64,000 nt of DNA from Paracoccaceae bacterium (GCA_020446815.1 JAGRDY010000026.1:62001-126000), one strand, 5' to 3'; numbered from the stretch's first letter, positions 35,481-44,125 are shown. Notes: generated by a model not told the origin, from the sequence alone. Numbers and translations are program-made.

Positions 35481-35978
35481 CTATGCCTTCCGTTCGACAT
35501 TGACATGCCCGGTCGTCACATCGACCTCGGAACGCAGGTAAAGTTCCAGCGGCAGCGGTTGGGCCCACATATCGGCGCGGATGTCAAATACGACAAGCGA
35601 ATTTGGCGTACCGGAATCGGTATATGGCGTCACGTCCAGTGTCCCGCGCTTGATGCGCGGCTCGAAATCCTCGATGGCGCGCAGGATCGAGGCACGCATC
35701 TGGTTGGCGCGTTCTTTCGTCGTGTAATCGCCGGAAGCCTCGCGCACGCCGTAGTTCAATACCGAGCGGCGCACATTGGGGTAAATATCGCCGTCAATCA
35801 GGGTTTCGCCGTTATTGGCGTTCAGCAACCAGGAAAGATCACGCTGGATGATGTCGCGCAGACGGCGGACGTCGATGACCCGATCCTCGCGGGATTCACT
35901 GCGTTTGTCGCGGTGATCGTCCGTCAGCCGGTCAAGCAGGGATGGTTGCAGGCGTTCGGCGAGGGTCTTGTCAGCCAT
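35481..35978 (-). CDS. tssE: TssE, gp25-like baseplate protein
   Basis: A 165-residue protein of the T4 gp25/lysozyme-like baseplate family. The stretches VRRSVLNYGVREASGDYT and ILRAIEDFEPRIKRGTLDV are characteristic, including the EPRI sequence. It initiates sheath polymerisation on the baseplate. Its start overlaps the end of tagJ by 8 bp, and tssF follows 6 bp later. Confidence 0.94.
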   Translation of the reverse strand: MADKTLAERLQPSLLDRLTDDHRDKRSESREDRVIDVRRLRDIIQRDLSWLLNANNGETLIDGDIYPNVRRSVLNYGVREASGDYTTKERANQMRASILRAIEDFEPRIKRGTLDVTPYTDSGTPNSLVVFDIRADMWAQPLPLELYLRSEVDVTTGHVNVERKA

Positions 35979-36795
35979 GGGCGGCCCCGGCGCCTCCTCT
36001 GGGGGCGTCCATCTTCATCATCCGCAGATCCAGAAGCGCATATTCACCTGCGTCGGTGGTCAGGAGCCTCTGGCCCGTGCCGACAAAGGTATCCGCGCCG
36101 GCATCGGCCCAGCTTGTCGCACGGGCCAGGCGTTCGGCGGCGCCGCCATCGGGCACGGTCCCGGCGTACCGCGTCGGGATCAGGCCAACGATTTCGCCGC
36201 CATTGTGAAGCGTCAGATTCACCGCCGTCCAGACCGCATCGCGCAGATCGGCGGGCGGTTCGGCGCGCAGGGTCGAGATGGCTGAAAAAGGCATCCAGTA
36301 ATATTTGCCATTGATGATGATTTCAAGGATCGGCCCCAGCCGCGGATCGGCGTCGGCGATCCATTCAAACCTGTCACCGTCGATTTCGCCGCCGCACGCA
36401 GGGGCCGCCTCGAAGGCCTTGGCGCGCAGGGCGGCGGCTTTGTCGGCCTTGCCCTGCGCCAGCGCATTCACCGCCTCGATCTGCAAGGCCAGCCACTCTT
36501 GTGGTTCGCCGAATATCAACGGCGCCTTTTCGCCGGCAAAGACCTTTTCGCGGTAGACCTCGCAGATAATCGCTTCGCGGTAGGTCTGGGCCATCGGTAG
36601 TGCCGAGGCCTGCATTTCCGCGCAAAGCTTGAGCTGTGTGATGGCGCGTTTCCAGTCGCCCAGCACACATAGAAGCTGAAACAGGAAAATGCGCAGCCGG
36701 GCATCTGCGGGATCGGCGCGCACCTGTGTCTGAAGCGCGCCAAGCGCCCCGTCAGGATCGCCAGCCTTCAATAATGCGATCGCATCGTTCTTCAA
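35971..36795 (-). CDS. tagJ: TagJ (ImpE family), T6SS accessory protein
   Basis: A 274-residue ImpE/TagJ protein with an N-terminal TPR-like half (LLKAGDPDGALGALQTQVRADPADARLR) and a C-terminal domain with the family string YYWMPFSAISTLRAEPP. In other T6SSs TagJ binds the sheath protein TssB and affects sheath turnover. I place the start at a TTG at 36795, because GGAG lies 7 bases before it and the product then begins MKNDAIALLKAG as in relatives. The longer frame to 36870 has no good ribosome site and an unrelated arginine-rich extension. It sits between hcp and tssE. Confidence 0.85.
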   Translation of the reverse strand: MKNDAIALLKAGDPDGALGALQTQVRADPADARLRIFLFQLLCVLGDWKRAITQLKLCAEMQASALPMAQTYREAIICEVYREKVFAGEKAPLIFGEPQEWLALQIEAVNALAQGKADKAAALRAKAFEAAPACGGEIDGDRFEWIADADPRLGPILEIIINGKYYWMPFSAISTLRAEPPADLRDAVWTAVNLTLHNGGEIVGLIPTRYAGTVPDGGAAERLARATSWADAGADTFVGTGQRLLTTDAGEYALLDLRMMKMDAPRGGAGAAHG

Positions 36796-36873
36796 ACGCG
36801 GACTCCAATATCGACAATCAATGCGGTATCTGCCGCCACCCGGGCGCGGCGGCAGTCTGGCCTGAAACAATGT

Positions 36874-37362
36874 CTACTTCGATTCAGAGGCAGCAATATC
36901 GTATTTGAACGGCGCCTCGCTGGCCTTGCCGCCCTTTTGGTCCTGTTCGACATACTTGATATCGAAGGACCCGAAATTGATCGTGAAATTGACCGTGAGC
37001 CGATCTTCCCCGTCACTCCCGCCTGTTGACCAATTGGTAATGAGACAATCTTCCATGATAATCGTCAGATATTCGAGAGGGGTGTCGCCGGCTTTTCGGC
37101 AGGTCAGCGTGATCTTTCCATGATGCGTGCCCTTCGCACATGAACCAAGCAGCACGGTGGTCGATTTTTCATAATAGGTGGTGACGGAAATATCCTGAAA
37201 ATTCGCCTTGCCCGCACCTGAGCCACCGCCCAAATGGGTGGTTCCCGAATTGGATACGCCCCAGGCCCAGGACAGAACATCAATCTCCTTGCCATGGGTC
37301 TTGTCCTGCGATTCGCCGGCAATCCCGGGCGATTCGATTTTCAGGAACATGTCTACAGCCAT
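36874..37362 (-). CDS. hcp: Hcp, T6SS tube protein
   Basis: A 162-residue Hcp that stacks as hexameric rings inside the sheath and is ejected. The start DMFLKIESPGIAGESQDKTH and the central ISVTTYYEKSTTVLLGSC-like strands identify the family. ATG 37362 is set by AAGGAG upstream; the frame extension to 37389 is rejected. A GC-rich stem-loop stands in the 87-bp gap after tssC. Confidence 0.96.
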   Translation of the reverse strand: MAVDMFLKIESPGIAGESQDKTHGKEIDVLSWAWGVSNSGTTHLGGGSGAGKANFQDISVTTYYEKSTTVLLGSCAKGTHHGKITLTCRKAGDTPLEYLTIIMEDCLITNWSTGGSDGEDRLTVNFTINFGSFDIKYVEQDQKGGKASEAPFKYDIAASESK

Positions 37363-37415
37363 TTCAATTCTCCTTGTTGATCGCGCCAAAATATCTGCGC
37401 ATTGGGGTTAAATGT

Positions 37416-37441
37416 GCCCCCCCTTCCCTGGGCTGGGGGGC
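37416..37441 (-). terminator. GC-rich stem-loop between tssC and hcp
   Basis: GCCCCCC at 37416-37422 pairs with GGGGGGC at 37435-37441, with a 12-base loop holding a small CCC/GGG. On the minus strand no T-run follows. It is better read as an mRNA processing or stability element than a full terminator, perhaps letting hcp differ in level from tssBC. Confidence 0.5.
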
Positions 37442-37449
37442 GCGGTGGT

Positions 37450-38937
37450 TTACTGTTTCTCCGAAGGAAGCTTTGACACCAGCCGCAGCGAAACGGTCAG
37501 GCCTTCAAGTTGATAATGTGGTCGCAGGAAAAACTTTGACGTGTAATAACCGGGATTGCCTTCAACATCCTCGATGACGACATCGGCCGCCGCCAGAGGC
37601 CGCCGCGCCTTGGTCGCTTCGTTTGATGTTTCGGGGTTGCTGTCGACGTATTGCAAGATCCAGTCTCTCAGCCAGCGCTCCATCGCGTCGCGGCTCTTGA
37701 ACGAGCCGATCTTGTCGCGCACCATGCATTTCAGGTAATGCGCGAAACGGCATGTCGAAAAGAGATAAGGCAGACGCGCCGCCAGATTGGCATTGGCCGT
37801 CGCGTCCGGGTCATCGTATTCGGCAGGTTTGTGCAGTGACTGCGCCCCGATGAACGCCGCCATATCGGTGTTCTTGCGGTGAACCAGCGGCATCAGACCG
37901 TTTTTGGCGAGTTCCGCCTCGCGCCGGTCGGAAATGCCGATTTCCGTCGGGCATTTCATATCGACACCGCCATCGTCGGTCGGGAAAGTATGGGTCGGCA
38001 GGCCTTCGACCGCCCCCCCCGATTCAATCCCCCGGATACGGCTGCACCAGCCATATTCCTTGAACGACCGATTAATATTGGCGGCCATGCCATAAGCCGC
38101 GTTCACCCACGAAAAGTTCTCTGACTCGGCATTGCCGGTGTCTTCCTCAAAGGCGAACTCCTCGATCGGGTTGGTCTTGGCCCCGTAAGGCCTGCGCCCA
38201 AGAAAGCGCGGCATGGTCAGGCCCAGATATTTGCTGTCTTCGCTGTCACGAAGGCTTTTCCAGGCCGCATATTCCGGCGTGCCCATGATCTTGGTCAGAT
38301 CCCGCGGATTGGCCAGTTCCTGCCAACTGTCGAACTGCATCAGCGATGGATCGGCGCCGGTGATGAAGGGGGCATGGGCCGCCGCGGCCACCTTGGCCAT
38401 TTCACCCAGCAATTCGACATCCGGCGCATCATGGGAAAAATGATAATCGCCCATCAGGCAGCCGTAAGGCTCACCGCCGAACTGGCCGAATTCCTCCTCA
38501 TACAGTTTCTTGAAAATCGGCGATTGATCCCAGGCAGCGCCTTTGAATTTCTTCAGCGTCTTGCCCAGATCCTTTTTGGAGATGTTCAGCACGCGAATTT
38601 TCAGCATCTCGTCGGTTTCGGTGTTGTTGACCAGGTAGTGCAGGCCGCGCCACGCGCTTTCCAGTTGCTGATATTCGGGGTGATGCAGAATCTGATTGAC
38701 CTGCTCGGACAGCTTCTTGTCGATTTCCGCGATCATCGACTGAAGCGAATGAACCACGTCGTCCGAAATCAGCGCCGTGTTGGCCAGTGCCTGCTCCGCC
38801 AGGGTCTTTACCGCATTCTCGACGGCAGTCTTTGCCTGATCGGTGCGGGGGCGGAATTCCTTGGTCAGAAGGCTGGCGAAATCCGATTCAGTTGTCTCGG
38901 TGGCACCGCCGGCGGTTTGGGTTGCTTCCTTGGCCAT
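37450..38937 (-). CDS. tssC: TssC, T6SS sheath large subunit
   Basis: A 495-residue TssC (VipB/EvpB) protein. Family strings include SAWRGLHYLVNNTETDEMLKIRVLN, LMGDYHFSHD and RFAHYLKCMVRDKIG. It interlocks with TssB to form the contractile sheath. It starts 3 bp after tssB, with GAGGAA upstream, and is followed by a stem-loop and hcp. Confidence 0.96.
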   Translation of the reverse strand: MAKEATQTAGGATETTESDFASLLTKEFRPRTDQAKTAVENAVKTLAEQALANTALISDDVVHSLQSMIAEIDKKLSEQVNQILHHPEYQQLESAWRGLHYLVNNTETDEMLKIRVLNISKKDLGKTLKKFKGAAWDQSPIFKKLYEEEFGQFGGEPYGCLMGDYHFSHDAPDVELLGEMAKVAAAAHAPFITGADPSLMQFDSWQELANPRDLTKIMGTPEYAAWKSLRDSEDSKYLGLTMPRFLGRRPYGAKTNPIEEFAFEEDTGNAESENFSWVNAAYGMAANINRSFKEYGWCSRIRGIESGGAVEGLPTHTFPTDDGGVDMKCPTEIGISDRREAELAKNGLMPLVHRKNTDMAAFIGAQSLHKPAEYDDPDATANANLAARLPYLFSTCRFAHYLKCMVRDKIGSFKSRDAMERWLRDWILQYVDSNPETSNEATKARRPLAAADVVIEDVEGNPGYYTSKFFLRPHYQLEGLTVSLRLVSKLPSEKQ

Positions 38938-38940
38938 TGC

Positions 38941-39450
38941 TCATTCCTCTCCTGCTTCGTCTTTGGGCGCAGGCTGGGCGGCCAGTGATTTCAGCAAGGC
39001 AGGGTCATTCATGGCCTTGGAAATCAGTTCTTCGGCACCGGGCTTGCCGTCCATGTAGGTCACCAGATTGGACAATTCGTTGCGCGCATCCATCAGCGCC
39101 TTGAGAGGCTCCACCTGGCGGGCAATCGCGGCCGGTGAAAAATCGTCCATGCTCTCGAATGTCAGATCGACCGACATATTGCCTTCGCCGGTCAGCGTAT
39201 TGGGCACCGAAAATGCCGCGCGCGGCTTCATCGCCTTCATCCGGCTGTCGAAATTGTCGATGTCGATTTCCAGAAACTTGCGATCGGCGATGCCCGGCTG
39301 GGTCACCTCCGATTTGCCCGCCAGATCGGACATGACACCCATCACGAAAGGCAGTTGAATTTTTTTTTCCGCACCATAGAGCTCCACATCATATTCGATC
39401 TGAACCCGAGGCGCGCGATTGCGCGCAATGAATTTTTGTGAACTAGCCAT
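38941..39450 (-). CDS. tssB: TssB, T6SS sheath small subunit
   Basis: A 169-residue TssB (VipA/EvpA) protein, recognised by RVQIEYDVELYGAEKKIQLPF and VMSDLAGK. The C-terminal helix carries the ClpV contact in homologues. ATG 39450 has GGGAGG five bases upstream, so it is preferred over the TTG codon just before. It precedes tssC by 3 bp. Confidence 0.95.
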   Translation of the reverse strand: MASSQKFIARNRAPRVQIEYDVELYGAEKKIQLPFVMGVMSDLAGKSEVTQPGIADRKFLEIDIDNFDSRMKAMKPRAAFSVPNTLTGEGNMSVDLTFESMDDFSPAAIARQVEPLKALMDARNELSNLVTYMDGKPGAEELISKAMNDPALLKSLAAQPAPKDEAGEE

Positions 39451-39513
39451 CAAAACCTCCCGTTCCTGGTTTCCCTACCGGCGTTATCGCGCCGGTTCCT
39501 TGCTGCAATATTC

Positions 39514-40542
39514 TCATTCGGCTTCTTCGATGCCGCCCACGTTCATCACGTTATCCAGCCCGTTGGGGGCGATATCCCTGACAATCGTCATGAAATCCGC
39601 ACCCACCAGGCGCCGGGCCCGTTCCAGCAAGACCGGCAAGGGGCTCGACGGTTCCTTCTTGCGGTAATAGTCGATGATCCGGTCGATGGCAGCGCGCACA
39701 TCGGCCTGTGAATTGATCGCCACGGGGGCGGCGGCGGCAACCGGCGCGGCCACCGCGCCTGCATCGCTTTCGGTGTTTTCGGCGCCTTCATCGGCCGGCG
39801 CGGCCTCCGGCTCGCCGACGGCGTCGGCCAGATAGCCGATGATACGCCTCAGCACCCGAAAGAGCGCGTCAAAATTCGGCCCGTCACCCGGCGTCTTGCT
39901 GTCGAATATCCTGCTGATAGCCTCGGCATCATCCAGCAAACGGCGCGCCGCGGCCAGCCGTACGGTCAGAATATCGGTCTTGGTATCCTTGAAGGCGGCA
40001 GATACCGCGGCGCGATCGGGAAGGCTTGCGCCATCTTCGGGGGCCGGGATCTCGCCCTCGGCGATCTGGATATCGCGCAGCGTGATACGCCCGAATGTCG
40101 CACTATCGGTCAGCGGGGCAAGCCGGATCCCCGCAAGCACGGTATCCTTGTCCTTCAAGAACAGCCCCACAACGGCATTGATACGCATCGTCGGGTCATT
40201 GTCGTCATCGGCATCCAGTTGCGGATGACAGGTATCCCAGTAGTCCTCCAGACAACCGCGCGCGTAGGATGAAACCTCGGCCAGCCCTTCGATACCCTCG
40301 ATCGACAGCTTGGCATGTGCCAGATGTGCGGCGGCACGCAAATCGTGACTGCGTTCCAGCACCGCCATCGCCTTCTTGACCACATCGTTGTGATCGGGCT
40401 CTGCCGCAGCCAGAATTTCGTCGCCCGCCTGGCGCTCCGCGCGGGGTTGGGCCGCCAGTTCCAATGCGGTAAAATCGGGATCGTATTCCAGATTTTCGCC
40501 GCTCGGATGCTCATCACTGCGCGGTTTAAGCAACTCTTCCAA
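39514..40542 (-). CDS. tssA: TssA, T6SS assembly protein (ImpA family)
   Basis: A 342-residue TssA. The N-terminal ImpA domain (about 5-125) has HPSGENLEYDPDFTALE and WDTCHPQLDADDDNDPTMRINAV. The C-terminal part (about 290-342, RAAIDRIIDYYRKKEPSSP followed by LVGADFMTIVRDI) matches short-type TssA proteins. It starts with TTG at 40542, since an in-frame TGA lies three codons upstream and AAAGGA is well spaced. It is the promoter-proximal gene of the minus-strand T6SS run, divergent from the motor cassette. Confidence 0.93.
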   Translation of the reverse strand: MEELLKPRSDEHPSGENLEYDPDFTALELAAQPRAERQAGDEILAAAEPDHNDVVKKAMAVLERSHDLRAAAHLAHAKLSIEGIEGLAEVSSYARGCLEDYWDTCHPQLDADDDNDPTMRINAVVGLFLKDKDTVLAGIRLAPLTDSATFGRITLRDIQIAEGEIPAPEDGASLPDRAAVSAAFKDTKTDILTVRLAAARRLLDDAEAISRIFDSKTPGDGPNFDALFRVLRRIIGYLADAVGEPEAAPADEGAENTESDAGAVAAPVAAAAPVAINSQADVRAAIDRIIDYYRKKEPSSPLPVLLERARRLVGADFMTIVRDIAPNGLDNVMNVGGIEEAE

Positions 40543-40728
40543 GCCAAATCATCCTTTCGAAAAACTCAACCCAGTTCGAGCCCCGACCCCTGCGATGACG
40601 TAACGTTAGCACAACAAGGGCACAAATCTAGCATCTGATTTGACTGTTTTTCCTTTGAAATGAATGCTTGACCGATGTTGACTGATCCCGTTTGCTTTCA
40701 CCAGGTCGATCGGTTCGGGGGAATTGAC
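40543..40728. promoter_or_regulatory. Divergent promoter region between tssA and the motor cassette
   Basis: This 186-bp gene-free region must hold the promoters of both the long T6SS run and the cassette reading rightward. It is more AT-rich than its surroundings and contains an 8-bp palindrome TAACGTTA at 40601-40608, plus TTGACT- and TTGACC-like boxes on the plus strand around 40640-40680. I could not settle a promoter with correct spacing, and I see no sigma-54 box. Confidence 0.45.
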
Positions 40729-41157
40729 ATGCATGGCGTCAAGGCAATGGTTCTTGTATTGGCGGTCGTTCTGGCCGGCACTGTCACCGCGGCAAAGGCC
40801 GAAAACGGGAAGCTGACGGTCGAGTTGAACAAATTCGAAAACGACGCCTCGGGCGGATGCCGCGCCTTTTTTCTGTTTCGCAATCAAACCGGCAAGACGT
40901 TCGAGGAATTCGAGATGTCGCTGGCAATTCTGGATGCCGCCGGGGTGATCGACCGGCTGCTGACCATTGACGCCGCACCGATACCGGTCGCGCGTACAAC
41001 GCTGAAGCTGTTTGAAATTCCCAAGATCGAATGCGCGGCCATCTCGGAAGTCCTGTTGCACGATATCGCCGCCTGCCGGCCGCAGAACGGCGAGGCAATG
41101 GACTGTTTTCCGATCCTTGAACTGCGTAGCCTCACCTCTGCCAGCTTGGTGCAGTAA
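40729..41157 (+). CDS. Secreted four-cysteine protein of unknown function
   Basis: A 142-residue protein with a signal peptide (about 1-24, ending AAKA) and a mature part that looks beta-rich. Mature cysteines occur in GGCRAFF, IECAAI, AACRPQ and MDCFP, enough for two disulphides. There is no lipobox, so it is not a normal TssJ lipoprotein. GGGGGAA precedes the ATG at 40729; the upstream frame extension lacks a site. It is followed 3 bp later by a TolQ/ExbB-like gene. I do not recognise the family. It could be the periplasmic partner of the motor below. Confidence 0.65.
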   Translation: MHGVKAMVLVLAVVLAGTVTAAKAENGKLTVELNKFENDASGGCRAFFLFRNQTGKTFEEFEMSLAILDAAGVIDRLLTIDAAPIPVARTTLKLFEIPKIECAAISEVLLHDIAACRPQNGEAMDCFPILELRSLTSASLVQ

Positions 41158-41160
41158 CTC

Positions 41161-41781
41161 ATGGAAGCGCCGGCAAACATGTTGACGGCAGGCGGGCCGA
41201 TCGTGCCCCTTCTGATGGGGCTTTCGGTGCTGTCACTGACGCTCATCGTCGTCAAGTTGCTGGAATTTCGCGGCATCCTTGCGGGTGCCGAACGGCGTGC
41301 GGCCGCACTGAAAGACTGGACCCGAGGTGATCGGGAGGCCGCCCAGGCCGGCCTGGCGCGGGGCAATGCGCCGGCCGACCGGGTGATGCAGGCGGTGATG
41401 CAGGGGCTGGCCGCAGGCATGCCCCGCCCGGCGCTGACCGGCGAAGCCGAATGGCGCGGCAATGCCGAGGTGGCCCGCATGTCGCGGCATATCCGCCTGT
41501 TGGAACTGGTCGCCATGATCAGCCCCTTGCTGGGACTTTTGGGCACGGTTCTGGGAATGATCCAGTCGTTTCAGGAACTGGCCGCCGCCGAGGGGGCGGC
41601 CAATGCCTCGATTCTGGCAGGCGGCATCTGGCAGGCCCTGCTGACGACGGCGGCCGGGCTGATCGTCGCCATCCCCGCCGCCATCGCCGCATCGATGCTG
41701 AACGAAAGGGTGGAACGCGTCGCCCAGCAGATCGAGATTGTCGTCGGGCAACTCCTGTCGACGGCGGACGCCGGCAACTAG
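41161..41781 (+). CDS. TolQ/ExbB/MotA-family proton channel protein
   Basis: A 206-residue inner-membrane protein with three spans, the usual size and shape of TolQ/ExbB. Conserved pore-helix strings are present: ISPLLGLLGTVLGMIQSF in span 2 and TTAAGLIVAIPAAIA in span 3. It would form a pentameric stator with the two following TolR/ExbD-like proteins and use proton flow to move a periplasmic partner. Its neighbours are not tolA/tolB/pal, so it is not the housekeeping Tol system. Confidence 0.88.
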   Translation: MEAPANMLTAGGPIVPLLMGLSVLSLTLIVVKLLEFRGILAGAERRAAALKDWTRGDREAAQAGLARGNAPADRVMQAVMQGLAAGMPRPALTGEAEWRGNAEVARMSRHIRLLELVAMISPLLGLLGTVLGMIQSFQELAAAEGAANASILAGGIWQALLTTAAGLIVAIPAAIAASMLNERVERVAQQIEIVVGQLLSTADAGN

Positions 41782-41811
41782 GGATCGCCCGAACCGCATT
41801 TGGAGGTCGCC

Positions 41812-42231
41812 ATGAAGCTCGCCCGGCCCGGACATCATCGCGCGGCGATTTCACTGGTCCCGATGATCGACGTGCTGATGATCATGCTGATCTTTTTCAT
41901 GGTGACCTCGAGCTATCTCGAACTGAAGATGGTGCCGTTGGCCGAACCGTCTGACGCGACGATCACCACCACACCCCGACAGGTGCCGCCCGCCGCGCCC
42001 ATCCTGGTCCGCATCGCGGCGGATGGAGTCACAAGGATCAACGGCCAGGAACTTGATGGCGCCGCATTGCGCGCGCTTCTCGCCCAGCGGCTGGCGGTGA
42101 ACCCGGCGACCCCGGTCATCGTCCTGCCTTCGGGGCAGGCGCGGACACAATCACTGGTTTCGCTTCTGGATTTGGCAACCGGGGCCGGCGTGGCGCGAAT
42201 CCGGGTCTTGCGGCTGGAGGCGCGGCCATGA
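41812..42231 (+). CDS. TolR/ExbD-family protein, first copy
   Basis: A 139-residue single-span protein of the ExbD/TolR family. The proton-carrying aspartate is D19 in VPMIDVLMIMLIFF at the start of the membrane helix. The periplasmic domain follows (about 60-139). ATG 41812 is set by GGAGG just upstream. It overlaps the second exbD-like gene by 4 bp. Two different ExbD-type subunits in tandem suggest a mixed dimer in the stator. Confidence 0.88.
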   Translation: MKLARPGHHRAAISLVPMIDVLMIMLIFFMVTSSYLELKMVPLAEPSDATITTTPRQVPPAAPILVRIAADGVTRINGQELDGAALRALLAQRLAVNPATPVIVLPSGQARTQSLVSLLDLATGAGVARIRVLRLEARP

Positions 42232-42632
42232 AACTTCGACGGCCGCCGCGGCGCGGTCAGCCCGAAACCATCATCGCCCTGATCGACGTGGTGTTTTTCC
42301 TTCTGGTCTTCTTTCTTCTGATCGGCAGGATGGATGCCACCGCGCCTTTCGACATGGCCCCGCCAACCGCCCTTGGCGGGACCGAAATGCCCGGCGGCGG
42401 CGCGACAGTCTCGATCAGCGCGCAAGGGGCGCTCGCGTTGAACGGTGCGGCCCTGGACCGGAAGGACACGCTGCGTGGCCTTGCGCTTCTGCTTGAGAAT
42501 ACCCCCGATCTGCTCATCCGCATCAATGCCCACCGCGACAGCGAATTGCGCAACGTATTGCCGCTGGTTGGTGAAATCGAGGCGCTGGGCGCGCGTGATA
42601 TCGTCCTCGTCGTCACGCCGGGCCTGCCATGA
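42228..42632 (+). CDS. TolR/ExbD-family protein, second copy
   Basis: A 134-residue second ExbD/TolR protein with membrane aspartate D20 in ALIDVVFFLLVFFLL and a periplasmic domain. It overlaps both neighbours by 4 bp (ATGA), so the three motor genes and the next protein should be made together. Sequence identity to the first copy is low outside the helix, so this is not a recent duplication. Confidence 0.88.
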   Translation: MKLRRPPRRGQPETIIALIDVVFFLLVFFLLIGRMDATAPFDMAPPTALGGTEMPGGGATVSISAQGALALNGAALDRKDTLRGLALLLENTPDLLIRINAHRDSELRNVLPLVGEIEALGARDIVLVVTPGLP

Positions 42633-44125
42633 ACGGCCGGCTGAAGGTATGGCCCCTGGCGGCGGCGGTTTCGGTGGCGGCACATGTGGCGCTGCTTGCC
42701 GGGCTGGTACTGGTCTTGCGCCCCGCCCGGATCCCCCGCCAGCCGATGCCCGAAACGCGGATCGACATCGCCGCGCATCAGGTCGACCGCAGCGACGCCA
42801 TCGCGCAAAGCGCCATGGGCGACCGCGTTTCCCAGGCGATCGCGCCGGGGCAAGGCCTGGCAGGCACGGCCATCCCCGCATCATACGCCGACGCGCTGCC
42901 GGTTGACCCCGAAAGGGTGACAGGGCTTGCCGTCGCGCCATCGGCCGCAGTCAGCCTTTCGACGACGGGAAAGGCCGCGCCCAGCGCCTTTTTGCGCCCC
43001 GCCAGCGTTACGGCCACGCCGGCTTCGCCAGTAAAGATGGCGGCACTTTCGCCCGCAACAACCGTGACGGCGGCCTTGCCCGCCACCGATCCGGCCGCGC
43101 GGGCCTTTGCTCTCATCCAGCGCGCAGGGCCGGCAGAAACCACCGCCGCAGCGCCGGCCGGCGGCACCGACCTTCCCCGGATTGCGCCCGAGACCCAGCA
43201 GATAACGCCGGCTGCGGCTGATGCCCCGGCCCGGCCCGAACTTTCTTCCCAGAACATCGCGACACGGGCGGCGCCCTTGCCACCGTCCGCCGAACATGTC
43301 ACCGCCGCATTGGCCTGGAGCGGAGATGAAAGCCGCGCCGTCGATCCCCTGTCGCTGGCGGCGATCCAGGCCTTCATGCAACCGGCCGGCATTGCCGCTT
43401 TCTCTGCCGATGCCACCGCGCTGCGCGATGGCTTGGCCGCCACGCTTCGCGGCGTCCCCTGTGCGCGGCTGCAAACGGTTTTCCGCCCTGAAACCGGGGC
43501 ACTGGAACTGCGCGGCCATGTCCCTGACGACAGTTTGCGCGGCCCCGTGCTGGCCGCCCTGCAAAGACAGGTCGGCCCGGCGATTCCCATAGAGGACCGA
43601 TTGCTGATCCTGCCGCATCCGCAATGCCAGGCACTTACCGGCATCGCTGCCACGGGCCTGGCCCAGTCGACCGAACAGGCGACCAACCCGCGCATCGTCG
43701 GCGCCGACGCCTATGCGCGCGACTATCGCTATACGCCGGGCCAGCGGCTGGCGCTCGATGTTCAGGCACCCGACTATGACAGTGTGATATATGTCGATTA
43801 TTTCGACGCCGACGGGAACGTTCTGCACATCCAACCCAACGATATCGTGGCATTGGAACATGTCGCGCCCCGATCGCTGCTTGCCATCGGGCGGGAACAG
43901 GCTGGCAAGCCCTCGCTCGATCTGGTGATCGCACCGCCCTACGGGCAGGAAATCGCCGTCGCCTTCGCCACATCGGATCCGCTCTATGACGGGCTGCGCC
44001 CCCTGGTCGAGCCGGCCGGGCCCTATCTCGCATTCCTGCGCGACCGGGTATCCGTGATGCGGGCGGAAAAGCCGGACTTCAAGGGCGAGTGGGTCTATTT
44101 CTTCATCACGACCGCGGCCGACTAA
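42629..44125 (+). CDS. TonB-like single-span protein with C-terminal DUF4384 domain
   Basis: A 498-residue protein in the place where a TonB or TolA would be. It has a short cytoplasmic start, one membrane helix (about 10-30, with the SxxxH-type AAVSVAAHVALLAG as in TonB) and a long Ala/Pro-rich periplasmic stretch (about 35-235). A BON-like segment bounded by C278 and C333 follows (RPETGALELRGHV), then a DUF4384-like domain (about 360-495, YTPGQRLALDVQAP and YVDYFDADGNVLHIQPN). There is no TonB C-terminal domain. The last two modules match the periplasmic part of the T6SS kinase in order and cysteine placement. It probably couples the proton motor to something in the wall or outer membrane. 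Partner unknown. Confidence 0.72.
   Translation: MNGRLKVWPLAAAVSVAAHVALLAGLVLVLRPARIPRQPMPETRIDIAAHQVDRSDAIAQSAMGDRVSQAIAPGQGLAGTAIPASYADALPVDPERVTGLAVAPSAAVSLSTTGKAAPSAFLRPASVTATPASPVKMAALSPATTVTAALPATDPAARAFALIQRAGPAETTAAAPAGGTDLPRIAPETQQITPAAADAPARPELSSQNIATRAAPLPPSAEHVTAALAWSGDESRAVDPLSLAAIQAFMQPAGIAAFSADATALRDGLAATLRGVPCARLQTVFRPETGALELRGHVPDDSLRGPVLAALQRQVGPAIPIEDRLLILPHPQCQALTGIAATGLAQSTEQATNPRIVGADAYARDYRYTPGQRLALDVQAPDYDSVIYVDYFDADGNVLHIQPNDIVALEHVAPRSLLAIGREQAGKPSLDLVIAPPYGQEIAVAFATSDPLYDGLRPLVEPAGPYLAFLRDRVSVMRAEKPDFKGEWVYFFITTAAD

Noticed and set aside
40543..40728. Sigma-54 promoter for the T6SS run
   Set aside because: I looked for the GG-N10-GC core with flanking consensus on both strands and did not find a convincing copy.
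41161..42632. Zorya-type anti-phage defence (MotAB-like ZorAB)
   Set aside because: The subunits have ordinary TolQ/TolR size, there are two TolR-like copies, and no ZorC/D/E-type helicase or nuclease follows.
41161..44125. Housekeeping tol-pal operon
   Set aside because: There is no TolA repeat domain, TolB or Pal, and the fourth protein ends in DUF4384.
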